Positions 39,750 to 47,439 of a stretch of DNA of 64,000 nt are shown here, one piece after another; position 1 is the first letter of the stretch, and each line of letters begins with the position of its first letter. The stretch is from Fusobacterium varium (GTDB lineage Bacteria; Fusobacteriota; Fusobacteriia; Fusobacteriales; Fusobacteriaceae). The position numbers and the translations under genes were made by a program. Under the pieces are notes generated by a model that saw nothing but the letters and a program-made list of their open reading frames with translations, did not search any database and had not been told where the DNA came from. The stretch is taken from the NCBI GenBank assembly GCA_900637705.1, contig LR134390.1, forward strand, positions 1 through 64,000, in the 5' to 3' direction.

Positions 39750-40634
39750 TTAAAGATCTATTCCTAAGAATTTTTTCACTAGTATACCTATTACAAAGGA
39801 TATAGCAGCCACAGAAAGACTGATTCCAGCCATTTCTAAAAATCTTTTTATGAAGGGCAGATCTTTGGCTACTGAAATATAATAGTTGAAGAAGAGAATG
39901 ATAAAAATAACAGTAATAAGCATTGTAATTAAAGCACCAAGCCACATATCTTCTGGAAATAGAAGATATGGAAGTACGAGAAGAGCAACAGTAATAAGGT
40001 AAGCTACACCTGTATAAACACTTGATTTCATTGCATTCGGATTATTTTCTGCTCTTTCAGCAAGATAGTTTGAGGCAGCCATAGAAAGAGTTGCAGAGAT
40101 TCCAGTGATTATTCCAGAAAGGGCAACAATTCTTGTATTCATAAGAGCAAATGAAAGACCAGCAATAGTCCCTGTAAGCTCAACAAGAGCATCATTTAAT
40201 CCAAGTACCATAGCACCAACATATTGAAGTCTTTCTTCATCAAGCATTTCAATAAGTTCATGTTCATGTCTTAATTCATCTTCTGAGGCTTTTTTAGCTT
40301 CAGGGACTTCATCTATTATATCTGCATATTTAGAACTGGCATTAGTTTCACCACTTTGAATGAGCTTTAATACGAAAGTAAATCCCATAATTACAGAGAG
40401 AAACTTGTACCAATAAATAAGTTTGAAATTAGGTTTTATATTTTTTTTAGTAAAACTTTTCCACATTTTGGCATGATCTCTTTCATCACTAGCCATTTTT
40501 TCTAAAATATTTTTATTTTTAGGATTTTTTTCTTTTTTTGACAGAAAATCGTAAATTAAACTATCTGTTTCTTCATCAGCTTGGCTTTTAAGTAATATAT
40601 CTAATGCTTTTTGACTCAATATTCTTTCTTCCAT
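39750..40634 (-). CDS. Ferritin-like/VIT1-CCC1 fusion iron transporter (erythrin-VIT1)
   Basis: 294 residues. N-terminal ferritin-like/rubrerythrin domain (~10-135) with diiron-type Glu/His motifs (EETDSLI, DERDHAKMW, EDELRHEHELI), interrupted by one hydrophobic segment, then a VIT1/CCC1 membrane domain (~137-290) with LGLNDALVELTGTIAGL and MAASNYLAERAE. In the family this transports Fe2+ or Mn2+ out of the cytosol, with the ferritin domain sensing or feeding iron. Monocistronic. Confidence 0.9.
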   Translation of the reverse strand: MEERILSQKALDILLKSQADEETDSLIYDFLSKKEKNPKNKNILEKMASDERDHAKMWKSFTKKNIKPNFKLIYWYKFLSVIMGFTFVLKLIQSGETNASSKYADIIDEVPEAKKASEDELRHEHELIEMLDEERLQYVGAMVLGLNDALVELTGTIAGLSFALMNTRIVALSGIITGISATLSMAASNYLAERAENNPNAMKSSVYTGVAYLITVALLVLPYLLFPEDMWLGALITMLITVIFIILFFNYYISVAKDLPFIKRFLEMAGISLSVAAISFVIGILVKKFLGIDL

Positions 40635-40902
40635 TTATATCCACCTCTGTTTGTAAAATTATAATTATTCCTATATTTAGATTATATTACATACTTATAT
40701 CAAAATACAATTTTTATAAAAAATATTTATTTTTATAAAATGCTTTGATATTGAGGTACTATTGAAGATATTATTGTCTAAAATTAATTTTATTTTTTAG
40801 GAAAATAGAGGAAAATGAATGATTGTATGGTATATAACTAAGCATAAATTTTATTTATAAAAAATACTTAATTATAAAAAAAATAAAATAGGAAATAAAA
40901 AA

Positions 40903-41453
40903 ATGAGTAAAAATAAAGGATATACATATTTAAATATAGTTGTTTCAACACTTGTAATATTGAGTTTTATGTATGTGGGAATAATATATTATAGAAATTT
41001 AAAAGAAAAAAGAGAAATAGAAGAAGCAAAACAGAAAATAGTTAATATATTTACTGATTTTTCTGCAGAGGCTTTTGATAATGAAAAGTCATATAATATA
41101 AAAATTGATTATATTTTAAAAAAATAATAGTATATGAAAATATAATAAGAGAAAAAGAAAGTATAAGATTACCAACCTCTTTAAAATATGCTACTGTGTA
41201 TAATAAAGAAAATGTAGAAAAGTTTGAGATAAAAATGACAAAAAATGGCAATATAACTCCATCTTTTAGTATATATATATTTGGGTATAATGATATGGCT
41301 AAGTATCGAATTTCCTTTTATGGATTTGATATAGTGAAATTTATGAAAATAAATGTATATAGAAATATTAAAAACAAAAAGGCTAAATATGAAAATATAG
41401 TATCTTACCATGAAAAGTTTTCCTATGAAGAAGATGGGTGGCAGAAGGAGTAA
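40903..41453 (+). CDS. Type IV pilin-like protein (one apparent frameshift)
   Basis: About 183 residues when rejoined. Seen: an N-terminal GYTYLNIVVSTLVILSF segment, which resembles a prepilin cleavage site and hydrophobic alpha-1 helix, but it is not the classic GFTLIE. The first frame stops at the A7 run 41118-41124; one added A continues as IIVYENIIREKESIRLPTSL... to TAA 41451-41453. It is the first visible gene of a pilus/competence-type locus, followed by a small gene and a PilB/GspE-type ATPase. Assignment rests on context and the N-terminus. Confidence 0.6.
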
Positions 41454-41455
41454 AA

Positions 41456-41632
41456 ATGAAATTAATATTAATATTTATCTTTTTTCTTGAAATTATTTTA
41501 ATATATGGAGAAGAGAAGAAAATGGAATTGATAAAAATAAAGGTAAGAATAGGAAGTAGTGAATATATCAGTTATGTACAAATGTCAAATGTAGAAGAAT
41601 TTAAAAATTTTAAAATATTAAAAGAGATGTGA
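41456..41632 (+). CDS. Small exported or membrane-anchored protein of pilus locus
   Basis: 59 residues with an N-terminal hydrophobic segment (LILIFIFFLEIILIYG) and a short hydrophilic tail (MELIKIKVRIGSSEYI). No family recognised. It is three bases after the pilin-like gene and five before the ATPase, so it belongs to that operon. Possibly another pilus-assembly component, or itself truncated by a missed frameshift. Confidence 0.5.
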   Translation: MKLILIFIFFLEIILIYGEEKKMELIKIKVRIGSSEYISYVQMSNVEEFKNFKILKEM

Positions 41633-41636
41633 TGAA

Positions 41637-42158
41637 GTGAAAAATATAGTGAAAAATATAAAATTTGAAAATAATCAAATATTTTTAGAAATTTTGAAAG
41701 AAGAAAAATTGAGAAAAGAAAATTACATCTTAGATGAAAAACTTTTTAAAAATAGAGTAGTACAATATCTTTTAGAAAAAAATTTAATAAAAGAGAATTT
41801 TTTTCCATGTTATGTTAATAAAGAAAAGATAGTATTAATAGTTTTTGAAAGCTTAAAAAAAGACATTTTGGATATTTTATATATTAAATTTAAGTTAAAA
41901 GTAATATCATTATTTTGTGATAAGAAAAGTTTCTTAATTGGAATGGAAAAGTTTAAAAAAATTCAAAAATATGGAGATATAGAAGAAATAGAAAATATAT
42001 TTAGGGAACTTCAAAAAAAAGAAAATAAAAGTGAAAAGAATGAAAGTGAGGATATATATAAATCGCTTTCAATAGAAAGTCCAATAGTAGTTAAAGGACT
42101 CAGTGCAATAATAATTCATGGTGTAGAAAGAGAAGCGAGCGATATTCATATCGGATAA
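41637..42158 (+). pseudogene. PilB/GspE-type secretion ATPase, truncated by prophage
   Basis: 173 residues from a GTG start. The last residues read GVEREASDIHIG-stop. A-S-D-I-H-I is the conserved motif of PilB/GspE/ComGA-type assembly ATPases (normally SDIHIEP), which lies before the Walker A domain. Here everything after it (Walker A, Asp box, Walker B, about 300-350 residues) is missing; the prophage begins at once and supplies a stop within a palindrome. The remaining N-terminal part has no catalytic site, so the ATPase is inactive while the prophage is integrated. Confidence 0.8.
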
Positions 42159-42195
42159 CACTGATTTTAGTTTCAATAAGCTTAAAATCAGTGTT
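42157..42195. other. Perfect 13-bp inverted repeat at the left prophage junction
   Basis: AACACTGATTTTA (42157-42169) and TAAAATCAGTGTT (42183-42195), spacer 13 nt. It contains the stop codon of the truncated ATPase and lies between it and the integrase. There is no T run after it on either strand, so it does not look like a normal terminator. It may be an integrase arm or core-type site. Confidence 0.6.
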
Positions 42196-42213
42196 AAAAA
42201 AAATTGAAAATAC

Positions 42214-43287
42214 TTATGGTAATACTTTGGTAATATTATTTTCAAGTAAGTCAGCTATCTTTTTTCCGTTATTACTATACATATGACTGTAAGTATTTAA
42301 TGTAGTAGTAGGATTATCATGCCCTACTCTATCAGCAATATCAACTACATTTACACCCATATGAATAAGCATAGAAACATGACTGTGCCTTAAATCATGA
42401 ATCCTTATATTTTTTAATCCTGCTTTTTTTAAATGCCTTCTCAGATTATTTCTAATAGATGATTGATGTCTAGAATATATAAAATCTCTATTTTCTATAC
42501 CGTAAAGTGTTTTAATATGTTTTTTTAATATTTCCATAACAGATAAAGGCATGTCTACTACTCTGTTACTTTTTTCAGTTTTTGGGCTGTTAATTATAGC
42601 ATCTTTAGTTACAAAAGTTTTTGTTTCATCCACCCTGATAGTACTATTTTTAAAATCAATATCATCTAATCTTAATGCTAATACTTCTCCTATTCTGAAT
42701 CCTCCATAAAAAAGTAAACTGAAAAATGATCTATGTAAATAATCTTCTTTTAGAAAAGTTCCTATAAATTTTTCAAATTCATGAGGTTCCCATATTTCCA
42801 TCTCTTTTTTAGGTTTATTTAATTTAGCTTTTCCAGTAATTTTTAAAGGATTGGATTTAAGATTATGAAATTTAATAGCATAATTAAAAAAAGCATTTAA
42901 ATATTTTTGAATTCCACCAATATATGAATTACTATAATCTTTTTTTAAAAGTTTGTTTTGCCATTCTCTAATAGTTAGAGGAGTAATATCAGATACACTT
43001 ATATCTTTAAAAAAAGGAAGAATATGCAGATTAAAAATTTTTTCTTTATTAATCATTGTAATATACTTGACTCTAACTTTTAAATCTTCATAATATAAAT
43101 CATACATACTCTGAAAACTCATTGTTGGGTCAGATGTCATTTTAACTAAAAATTCTCTTTTCCATTTTTCAGCCTCTTTTTTTGTTCTGAATCCCCTCTT
43201 GTGTTTTTGCTTTCTTTTTCCCTGGTAATCGATGTAGTAAAAACTAGTTTCCCAACTTTTTTCATCTTTTGATTTATAAGTACTCAT
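42214..43287 (-). CDS. Phage integrase, tyrosine recombinase
   Basis: 357 residues. Seen: N-terminal arm-binding domain (~1-50), core-binding SAM-like domain (~55-150), catalytic domain with Arg198 (GGFRIGEVL), His297 and Arg300 (HDLRHSH), His323 (VGHDN) and Tyr333 (NTYSHM). All catalytic residues are intact. It is oriented toward the attachment site at the left end, as usual. It probably integrated the phage into the pilB-type gene. Confidence 0.95.
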   Translation of the reverse strand: MSTYKSKDEKSWETSFYYIDYQGKRKQKHKRGFRTKKEAEKWKREFLVKMTSDPTMSFQSMYDLYYEDLKVRVKYITMINKEKIFNLHILPFFKDISVSDITPLTIREWQNKLLKKDYSNSYIGGIQKYLNAFFNYAIKFHNLKSNPLKITGKAKLNKPKKEMEIWEPHEFEKFIGTFLKEDYLHRSFFSLLFYGGFRIGEVLALRLDDIDFKNSTIRVDETKTFVTKDAIINSPKTEKSNRVVDMPLSVMEILKKHIKTLYGIENRDFIYSRHQSSIRNNLRRHLKKAGLKNIRIHDLRHSHVSMLIHMGVNVVDIADRVGHDNPTTTLNTYSHMYSNNGKKIADLLENNITKVLP

Positions 43288-43356
43288 AAAAAAATCACGT
43301 CCTTTCTGTTATTTTTGAGTATAGCAAAATAACCAAAGTCGTGATATAATACAAAT

Positions 43357-43431
43357 ACCTAATATATATAGCATGACTTTAGTTGTGCATATATAGAGCA
43401 GTTATTGTTGGTAGCAATAGCTGCTTTTTTT
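43357..43431 (+). ncRNA. Candidate small RNA in the immunity region
   Basis: An extended -10 promoter TGaTATAAT (43342-43350) on + with no convincing -35. The likely start near 43357 is followed by an 11-bp stem AGCAGTTATTG / CAATAGCTGCT (one G-T pair, 43397-43425) and seven T residues. Flanking genes are both on -, so the promoter-terminator pair is unexplained by them. It would give a ~75-nt RNA; there is no coding capacity. Confidence 0.5.
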
Positions 43432-43470
43432 ATTTATTTTGGTATAATAGTTTTAGTATTTTTCTTTTTG

Positions 43471-43890
43471 TTATCTTTTGTATTTTAAATTTTTTAATTC
43501 TTGCAAGATTTTAAAATCAATATCACAATTGTAAATATATTCATCATCATTTTCATCAACAAGAAGTTCAGCAGAAAATTCATTAGCTTGTTTTTCAAAA
43601 ATAGAATTTTTAGGCAATAGTGTATATTCTCTAGAAAATTGAACTTCTCTTGAACTATGACAAACTCCATGTCCAAGTTCATGAGCACATACAACTTTTT
43701 TGCTAAAATCATCTAAAGTTGAATTGATGATAATAGTTTTTTTTCCTTTTATTTTCTGATAACATCCTTTTGTATTTTCTCCTAAATCTTTAAATGTAAC
43801 ATATATTCCTAAATATTTGCACAATTTGAAAGGGTCTCTTGTTCCCCATTTTTTTACTAAATTCTTAACTCTAACAGGGATATTTATCAT
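43471..43890 (-). CDS. ImmA/IrrE-type metalloprotease
   Basis: 139 residues with the zinc motif HELGH (in VVCAHELGHGVCH) and the downstream acidic region EKQANEFSAELL. In ICE and prophage systems such proteases cut the CI-like repressor to induce excision. It lies 11 bp after the repressor gene on the same strand, which fits that pairing. Confidence 0.9.
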   Translation of the reverse strand: MINIPVRVKNLVKKWGTRDPFKLCKYLGIYVTFKDLGENTKGCYQKIKGKKTIIINSTLDDFSKKVVCAHELGHGVCHSSREVQFSREYTLLPKNSIFEKQANEFSAELLVDENDDEYIYNCDIDFKILQELKNLKYKR

Positions 43891-43901
43891 AAAATTCCTC
43901 C

Positions 43902-44336
43902 CTATTTTTTAGTTTTATTTTTTCTTTCTTGCTGTTTTATGAATTTAACCTCATAGAATGCTTCTTGAAGTGCTGTTAAGAATTTTTCTTTATCGTCATC
44001 AGATACAGAATCATCATTAAAGAACATTGCATTTTGATGTAATAATTCTTTAAGCTGTAAAGTTTCCCTTTTATTAAGAGTTTCTAATTCTGGATTTATA
44101 AAATATAAAGGTCGTTTAGTATCTGTTAGACCAACTAAATAATTTAAATCTATATTAAAAAATTTTGCATAAGCGGAAAGATATGTATTGTTTGGACTAG
44201 CTTGTCCATTTTCCCATCTCGAAATCATACTTTTTGTAATTTTTAAGTTGTATAATTTATTTAATTTTTCGCATAGTTCGTCCATAGATAAATTTTTTTC
44301 AAATCGAAGCTGTTTTAAAATATCTTTTGTTTCCAT
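43902..44336 (-). CDS. CI-like XRE repressor
   Basis: 144 residues with an N-terminal helix-turn-helix (~18-60, MSMDELCEKLNKLYNL then KSMISRWENGQASPNNTYLSAYAKFF) and a C-terminal linker without a LexA-type peptidase domain. Likely keeps the lysogenic state and is the substrate of the adjacent ImmA-type protease. Divergent to the Cro-like gene across the operator region. Confidence 0.88.
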   Translation of the reverse strand: METKDILKQLRFEKNLSMDELCEKLNKLYNLKITKSMISRWENGQASPNNTYLSAYAKFFNIDLNYLVGLTDTKRPLYFINPELETLNKRETLQLKELLHQNAMFFNDDSVSDDDKEKFLTALQEAFYEVKFIKQQERKNKTKK

Positions 44337-44377
44337 ATAATGCCTCCTTTTTTCTATGTAATTATTTTACTACTTTT

Positions 44378-44393
44378 GTTCCTGAAAAGCAAC
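44378..44393. promoter_or_regulatory. Imperfect operator copy
   Basis: GTTCCTGAAAAGCAAC, a degenerate relative of the two perfect palindromes to the right, placed between repressor and Cro-like genes. Confidence 0.55.
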
Positions 44394-44433
44394 TTTTTTT
44401 TAAAAAAAAGAAAAAAAGTTATATACTAAAAAT

Positions 44434-44449
44434 GTTCCTTAATAGGAAC
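44434..44449. promoter_or_regulatory. Perfect palindromic operator O1
   Basis: GTTCCTTAATAGGAAC, arms GTTCC/GGAAC, in front of the Cro-like gene. Probably bound by CI and Cro. An identical copy lies at 44696. Confidence 0.75.
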
Positions 44450-44492
44450 GGAAAATAAAATAGAAGTGAGGTGAAATAGCATGGAAAAAGAA
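44434..44492 (+). repeat. Duplicated operator-leader unit, copy 1
   Basis: 59 bp with the operator, a ribosome site GTGAGGTGAA and the first four codons ATGGAAAAAGAA. Copy 2 is at 44696-44755 and differs by one A in a run (four versus five). Confidence 0.9.
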
Positions 44493-44693
44493 AAAAATAA
44501 AGGCTATTCTAAATTGAAAGGATATTTTGTTGAAAATAATATAAGTCAGCAAGATGTTGCTAAGTTATTAGAGATTAATCGTTCAACTTTAAATTCTAAA
44601 TTAAATAGAAATAAAGCTGATTTTACAATGGAAGAAGCAAGGCTCATTTCTTTAAAGTATGGTTTAGATATGAATCAATTTTTTTTGATTTAA
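44481..44693 (+). CDS. Cro-like XRE regulator
   Basis: 70 residues, single helix-turn-helix: ISQQDVAKLLEINRSTLNSKLNRNKADFTMEEARLISLKYGL (key blocks ISQQDVAKLL and STLNSKLN). First gene of the rightward early operon, divergent to CI. The second operator begins three bases after its stop. Confidence 0.88.
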   Translation: MEKEKNKGYSKLKGYFVENNISQQDVAKLLEINRSTLNSKLNRNKADFTMEEARLISLKYGLDMNQFFLI

Positions 44694-44695
44694 TC

Positions 44696-44711
44696 GTTCC
44701 TTAATAGGAAC
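44696..44711. promoter_or_regulatory. Perfect palindromic operator O2
   Basis: GTTCCTTAATAGGAAC again, identical to O1, between the Cro-like gene and the next gene. Confidence 0.75.
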
Positions 44712-44755
44712 GGAAAAATAAAATAGAAGTGAGGTGAAATAGCATGGAAAAAGAA
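44696..44755 (+). repeat. Duplicated operator-leader unit, copy 2
   Basis: 60 bp, near-identical to 44434-44492, including the operator, leader, ribosome site and first four codons of the following gene. Confidence 0.9.
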
Positions 44756-44968
44756 TTGAAGAAGGTTGATTTTAAAGAACAGGTTGGAGATAACATTTTA
44801 ATTAAAACTAAAAATCATATACCATATGAAATTTATATTAATGGTCATGAATTGTCAGGAGTCTCAAACATTAAAATAAACACAAATTTAACCCATGACA
44901 GTTTTAACCACTCAATAATTTTAGAAATAAAAGTCATAAATGACTTAGAAATCATTAATGAAAGTTGA
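44744..44968 (+). CDS. Hypothetical early phage protein
   Basis: 74 residues; begins MEKEL from the duplicated leader. A beta-rich pattern (YEIYINGHELSGVSNIKINTNL) and hydrophobic end. Family not recognised. Translation start is copied from the Cro-like gene, so it should be regulated with it. Confidence 0.6.
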   Translation: MEKELKKVDFKEQVGDNILIKTKNHIPYEIYINGHELSGVSNIKINTNLTHDSFNHSIILEIKVINDLEIINES

Positions 44969-45161
44969 GGTGATTAAAATTACTTTCAAATTATTAGAGA
45001 TTATAGGAAGAATTTCTGTAGGAATATTATTTTTAAAAAAAGCTAAAGAAATTCCCTATAAAAAGAAGACAGAAAAATTTCTTTGTTACCTAATGATGTT
45101 TTTATGGTTAGTTTCAGCTTTGATATGTTTAGATGAGATTTATGGAGGTGAATTAAGATGA
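44958..45161 (+). CDS. Small membrane protein, hypothetical
   Basis: 67 residues with two hydrophobic segments (ITFKLLEIIGRISVGILFL and LCYLMMFLWLVSALICL) around a basic loop. Starts inside the previous gene (11-bp overlap), so translation is probably coupled; its own ribosome site is weak. Unknown function. Confidence 0.55.
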   Translation: MKVEVIKITFKLLEIIGRISVGILFLKKAKEIPYKKKTEKFLCYLMMFLWLVSALICLDEIYGGELR

Positions 45162-45508
45162 CAGAAAAACAGGGAAGGAAAATATTTAAAAAAGAGCTTG
45201 AGACTTTCTTAAAAAATTCCAAGCAAATAACAGAAGAAATAGCTGGAAATGTTTCTGAAGGGACTAAAAAGGGTACAGGTGAAAAAATTTCAGAAATAAA
45301 AGAAGTTGGTCAACAACTATGGAAGGATATTTGTTATTTAGAAAAAGAAAGATGGAAAGCTCTAAAAGAAATGATTGAGTGTTTGGAAAAAATGAAAAAA
45401 GTTAACTACTATCCATCACATAAAGAAGAGTACCACAAGTTGACACAGTGGTATCATGAAGCTCTAAAAAGACATGATGCTGCTGTATATGAACTGACTA
45501 ATTATTAA
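45158..45508 (+). CDS. Hypothetical phage protein, helical
   Basis: 116 residues, charged and mainly helical (KKELETFLKNSKQITEEI, WKALKEMIECLEKMKKV). Ribosome site GGAGGTGAA, 4-bp overlap with the previous gene. No domain recognised. Confidence 0.6.
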   Translation: MTEKQGRKIFKKELETFLKNSKQITEEIAGNVSEGTKKGTGEKISEIKEVGQQLWKDICYLEKERWKALKEMIECLEKMKKVNYYPSHKEEYHKLTQWYHEALKRHDAAVYELTNY

Positions 45509-45523
45509 ATGGGGGTGAATTAG

Positions 45524-45748
45524 ATGTGGAAGTGCAAAAAATGTAATGGTGAGGTAATAGGAATAGCAGAGGTTAATAATCTTTTTGATTTCAAATTAGA
45601 TAAAGATGGAAAATTGAGTAAATATGATTCTGTTTGGGGACTTGAAGAAGCGATAATAGAGAGTTCAGAAGTTGAAAACTACTATTGTAAAAGTTGTGGT
45701 AAGAGTGATGATGATTTAAAAGAAATAGCGGTTTGGGAGGAAGATTAA
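45524..45748 (+). CDS. Small zinc-ribbon-like phage protein
   Basis: 74 residues with CKKC near the start and CKSC near the end (MWKCKKCNGEV, YYCKSCGKSDD), a four-Cys pattern that could hold one zinc. Ribosome site GGGGGTGAA. Unknown function; common in phage early regions. Confidence 0.65.
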   Translation: MWKCKKCNGEVIGIAEVNNLFDFKLDKDGKLSKYDSVWGLEEAIIESSEVENYYCKSCGKSDDDLKEIAVWEED

Positions 45749-46065
45749 TGACATTAAAAGAGAAAATGTTTGAATATTTAAGAGAAAATCCAAAAGCATC
45801 ATATAAAGAACTAGAAGAAAATGCTGGAATTCCTTATGGAGTGGCTAAAACTTATATGCACAGAGCAAAACAGAAAGGAGAATTAAAAGAGTTGGAAGAT
45901 GGTGGATATGAAGTTGTAAAAGAACCACCAATAGAAAAAAGCTCATATAAAAAAGAGGTTATAACAGAAATGATAGATATTTATATGGAGGATTTTAGGG
46001 CTGTCAGTCCTAGTGAAAGAGTAGATATAGGTAAAAGAATAACAATGTTACTAGAAAAACTTTAA
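45748..46065 (+). CDS. Winged-helix/HTH phage protein
   Basis: 106 residues from ATG 45748, which overlaps the previous stop as TAATG. An upstream in-frame ATG at 45733 lies in the ribosome site (GGGAGG). Seen: MFEYLRENPKASYKELEENAGIPYGVAKTYMHRAKQKGEL, a clear helix-turn-helix (blocks SYKELEENAGI and VAKTYMHRAK), and a C-terminal helical tail. Possible early regulator. Confidence 0.7.
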   Translation: MTLKEKMFEYLRENPKASYKELEENAGIPYGVAKTYMHRAKQKGELKELEDGGYEVVKEPPIEKSSYKKEVITEMIDIYMEDFRAVSPSERVDIGKRITMLLEKL

Positions 46066-46082
46066 AACTATGGAGAAAAGAT

Positions 46083-46366
46083 ATGAATAAAAAAGACAAA
46101 GTGATACAGTTCATACTCAAAACATTACTACACTTATATTCAAAGGTAAGGAACTGATAGTTAAAAAACCAAGTGTTGCTAGATCAAGGCGAGAATGTGA
46201 AGAGTATGACATCCCTTATATAGAAATAGATGAATCAGAATTGCTTCCTGATGGAATATTTGAGAGAAGAGAAGATGGAAAATTATATCGAATTAGCCTA
46301 GAAACTCTAAAAGAGTTAAATCAATGGCCTTATAAAATTTTAATTGGAACAACTTATGATTTATAA
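46083..46366 (+). CDS. Hypothetical phage protein (one apparent frameshift)
   Basis: 94 residues when rejoined. One A added in the A6 run 46089-46094 gives MNKKRQSDTVHTQNITTLIFKGKELIVKKPSVARSRR... (start blocks MNKKRQSDTVHTQN), which then reads through EEYDIPYIEIDESELLPDGIF to a stop at 46366. Without the correction the gene is two short pieces. No family recognised. Confidence 0.6.
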
Positions 46367-46387
46367 ATCTTAGAAAGGAGAAATTGA

Positions 46388-46608
46388 ATGATTAAACCAG
46401 GAGATAGAGTTATTTATAATGTACAACCTGATTATGATGAATGTGGGAGTATTCCACTACTTAGAACTGTTGAAGAAGTAATAAAAACAAAAATAACACT
46501 TATTACAAACTTAATGATGTTGAGGACTTAGTTTTTGAAGATGATATTGAAGAAATTATTTCAGAAGGTAAGGAAAAATCACTGAGTGAAAAATGTCAGG
46601 TAGGTTAG
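46388..46608 (+). CDS. Hypothetical small phage protein (one apparent frameshift)
   Basis: 73 residues when rejoined. The A5 run 46483-46487 needs one more A, giving VIKNKNNTYYKLNDVEDLVFEDDIEEI (blocks NNTYYKLNDVEDL). Starts MIKPGDRVIYNVQ, a KOW/SH3-like beta pattern. The gene ends 16 bp inside the next one. Function unknown. Confidence 0.6.
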
Positions 46609-46784
46609 GTTTGATTACATATTTGATTTTTAAAGTATCAGAAATGAAACTTCAAGACAGATGTTGTAATCCAGGGGAATCTTGGGGCTATGTTGTAAAA
46701 GTTTTATATGAAGAATCTGATCCAAAAGTTTTCTGGGAATATGTGGGGAATATAGTTTCTGAAATACAAAAATTTGTTAAATAA
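46593..46784 (+). CDS. Hypothetical small phage protein
   Basis: 63 residues. It contains CCNPGESWGYVVKVLYE. It overlaps the previous gene by 16 bp and has no strong ribosome site, so its start is not certain. No family recognised. Confidence 0.5.
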   Translation: MSGRLGLITYLIFKVSEMKLQDRCCNPGESWGYVVKVLYEESDPKVFWEYVGNIVSEIQKFVK

Positions 46785-46794
46785 GGGGGTAATC

Positions 46795-46959
46795 ATGGGC
46801 AGAGGTAAGAGTGAAGCAAAGAAAAGGGCGAAAAAGATAAGAGAAAAAAATCTAGCTAACTTATTGAGAATGAAAGAGCTAGGAACTCAATTAAAAGAAA
46901 AAGAATCACTACAGAAATTATTACTGGAGAAAAAAGTACCAAGACAAAATATAGTTTAG
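46795..46959 (+). CDS. Small basic phage protein
   Basis: 54 residues from ATG 46795, chosen because AAGGGGG lies 5-6 bases upstream; an in-frame ATG at 46774 overlaps the previous gene. Very Lys/Arg-rich N-terminus (GRGKSEAKKRAKKIREKN) and helical. May bind nucleic acid. Unknown. Confidence 0.55.
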   Translation: MGRGKSEAKKRAKKIREKNLANLLRMKELGTQLKEKESLQKLLLEKKVPRQNIV

Positions 46960-46971
46960 AAGGTGAAAATT

Positions 46972-47218
46972 ATGAAGTTTTTATTCGCTAAGGATGTTAT
47001 GCAGATAACAGGGTTAAAAATTACTAAATCAAGAGAGATAATTCGAGATTTAAATGGTGAATTGAAAGAAAAAGGATATCTGACTATTCAAGGCAGGGTA
47101 CCTGAAAAATATTTTATAATAGATATTTTCCAAATGAAAGTGAGGGACAGTATGAAAACAAAAAGAAATAAAAAAAGCACTTCAAGAAGCTGCAACTTCT
47201 AAAAGTGCAAATCTATGA
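46972..47218 (+). CDS. Phage excisionase-like/HTH protein (two apparent frameshifts)
   Basis: 82 residues when rejoined. The intact start (MKFLFAKDVMQITGLKITKSREIIRDLN) is a typical excisionase/MerR-like helix-turn-helix that picks a DNA site. The frame then breaks at the T4 run 47126-47129 and A5 run 47160-47164; one base added to each gives IIDIFPNESEGQYENKK then EIKKALQEAATSKSANL. ATG 46972 follows AAGGTG. It could serve excision, but the similarity is weak. Confidence 0.6.
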
Positions 47219-47259
47219 TGAAAATCACATTACTTGGATTATAGCATAAGGAGGCTATG

Positions 47260-47439
47260 ATGGCAATTAAAAAGTTTATGAAAAGAAATATAAAGATGTT
47301 GTATGTGTTAGGGATTGTAGCAACATTAGTTGGAATAAAGACAGCGTATGAGTGGAGAGGATATTTTGCCTTAGGTGGAGAAATACTTATTCTACTTATA
47401 CCAGTGATGATACAAATATGGATAGCAATGGAGGAGTAA
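47260..47439 (+). CDS. Small two-helix membrane protein
   Basis: 59 residues from the second of two in-frame ATGs (47257 and 47260); AAGGAGG is too close to the first. Seen: two hydrophobic segments (MLYVLGIVATLVGI and YFALGGEILILLIPVMI). Unknown function; holin is unlikely at this early position. Confidence 0.55.
   Translation: MAIKKFMKRNIKMLYVLGIVATLVGIKTAYEWRGYFALGGEILILLIPVMIQIWIAMEE

Noticed and set aside
42157-42195. Inverted repeat as an intrinsic terminator
   Set aside because: After the stem there is an A run on + and ATCCGAT on -, so neither strand has the U tract needed.
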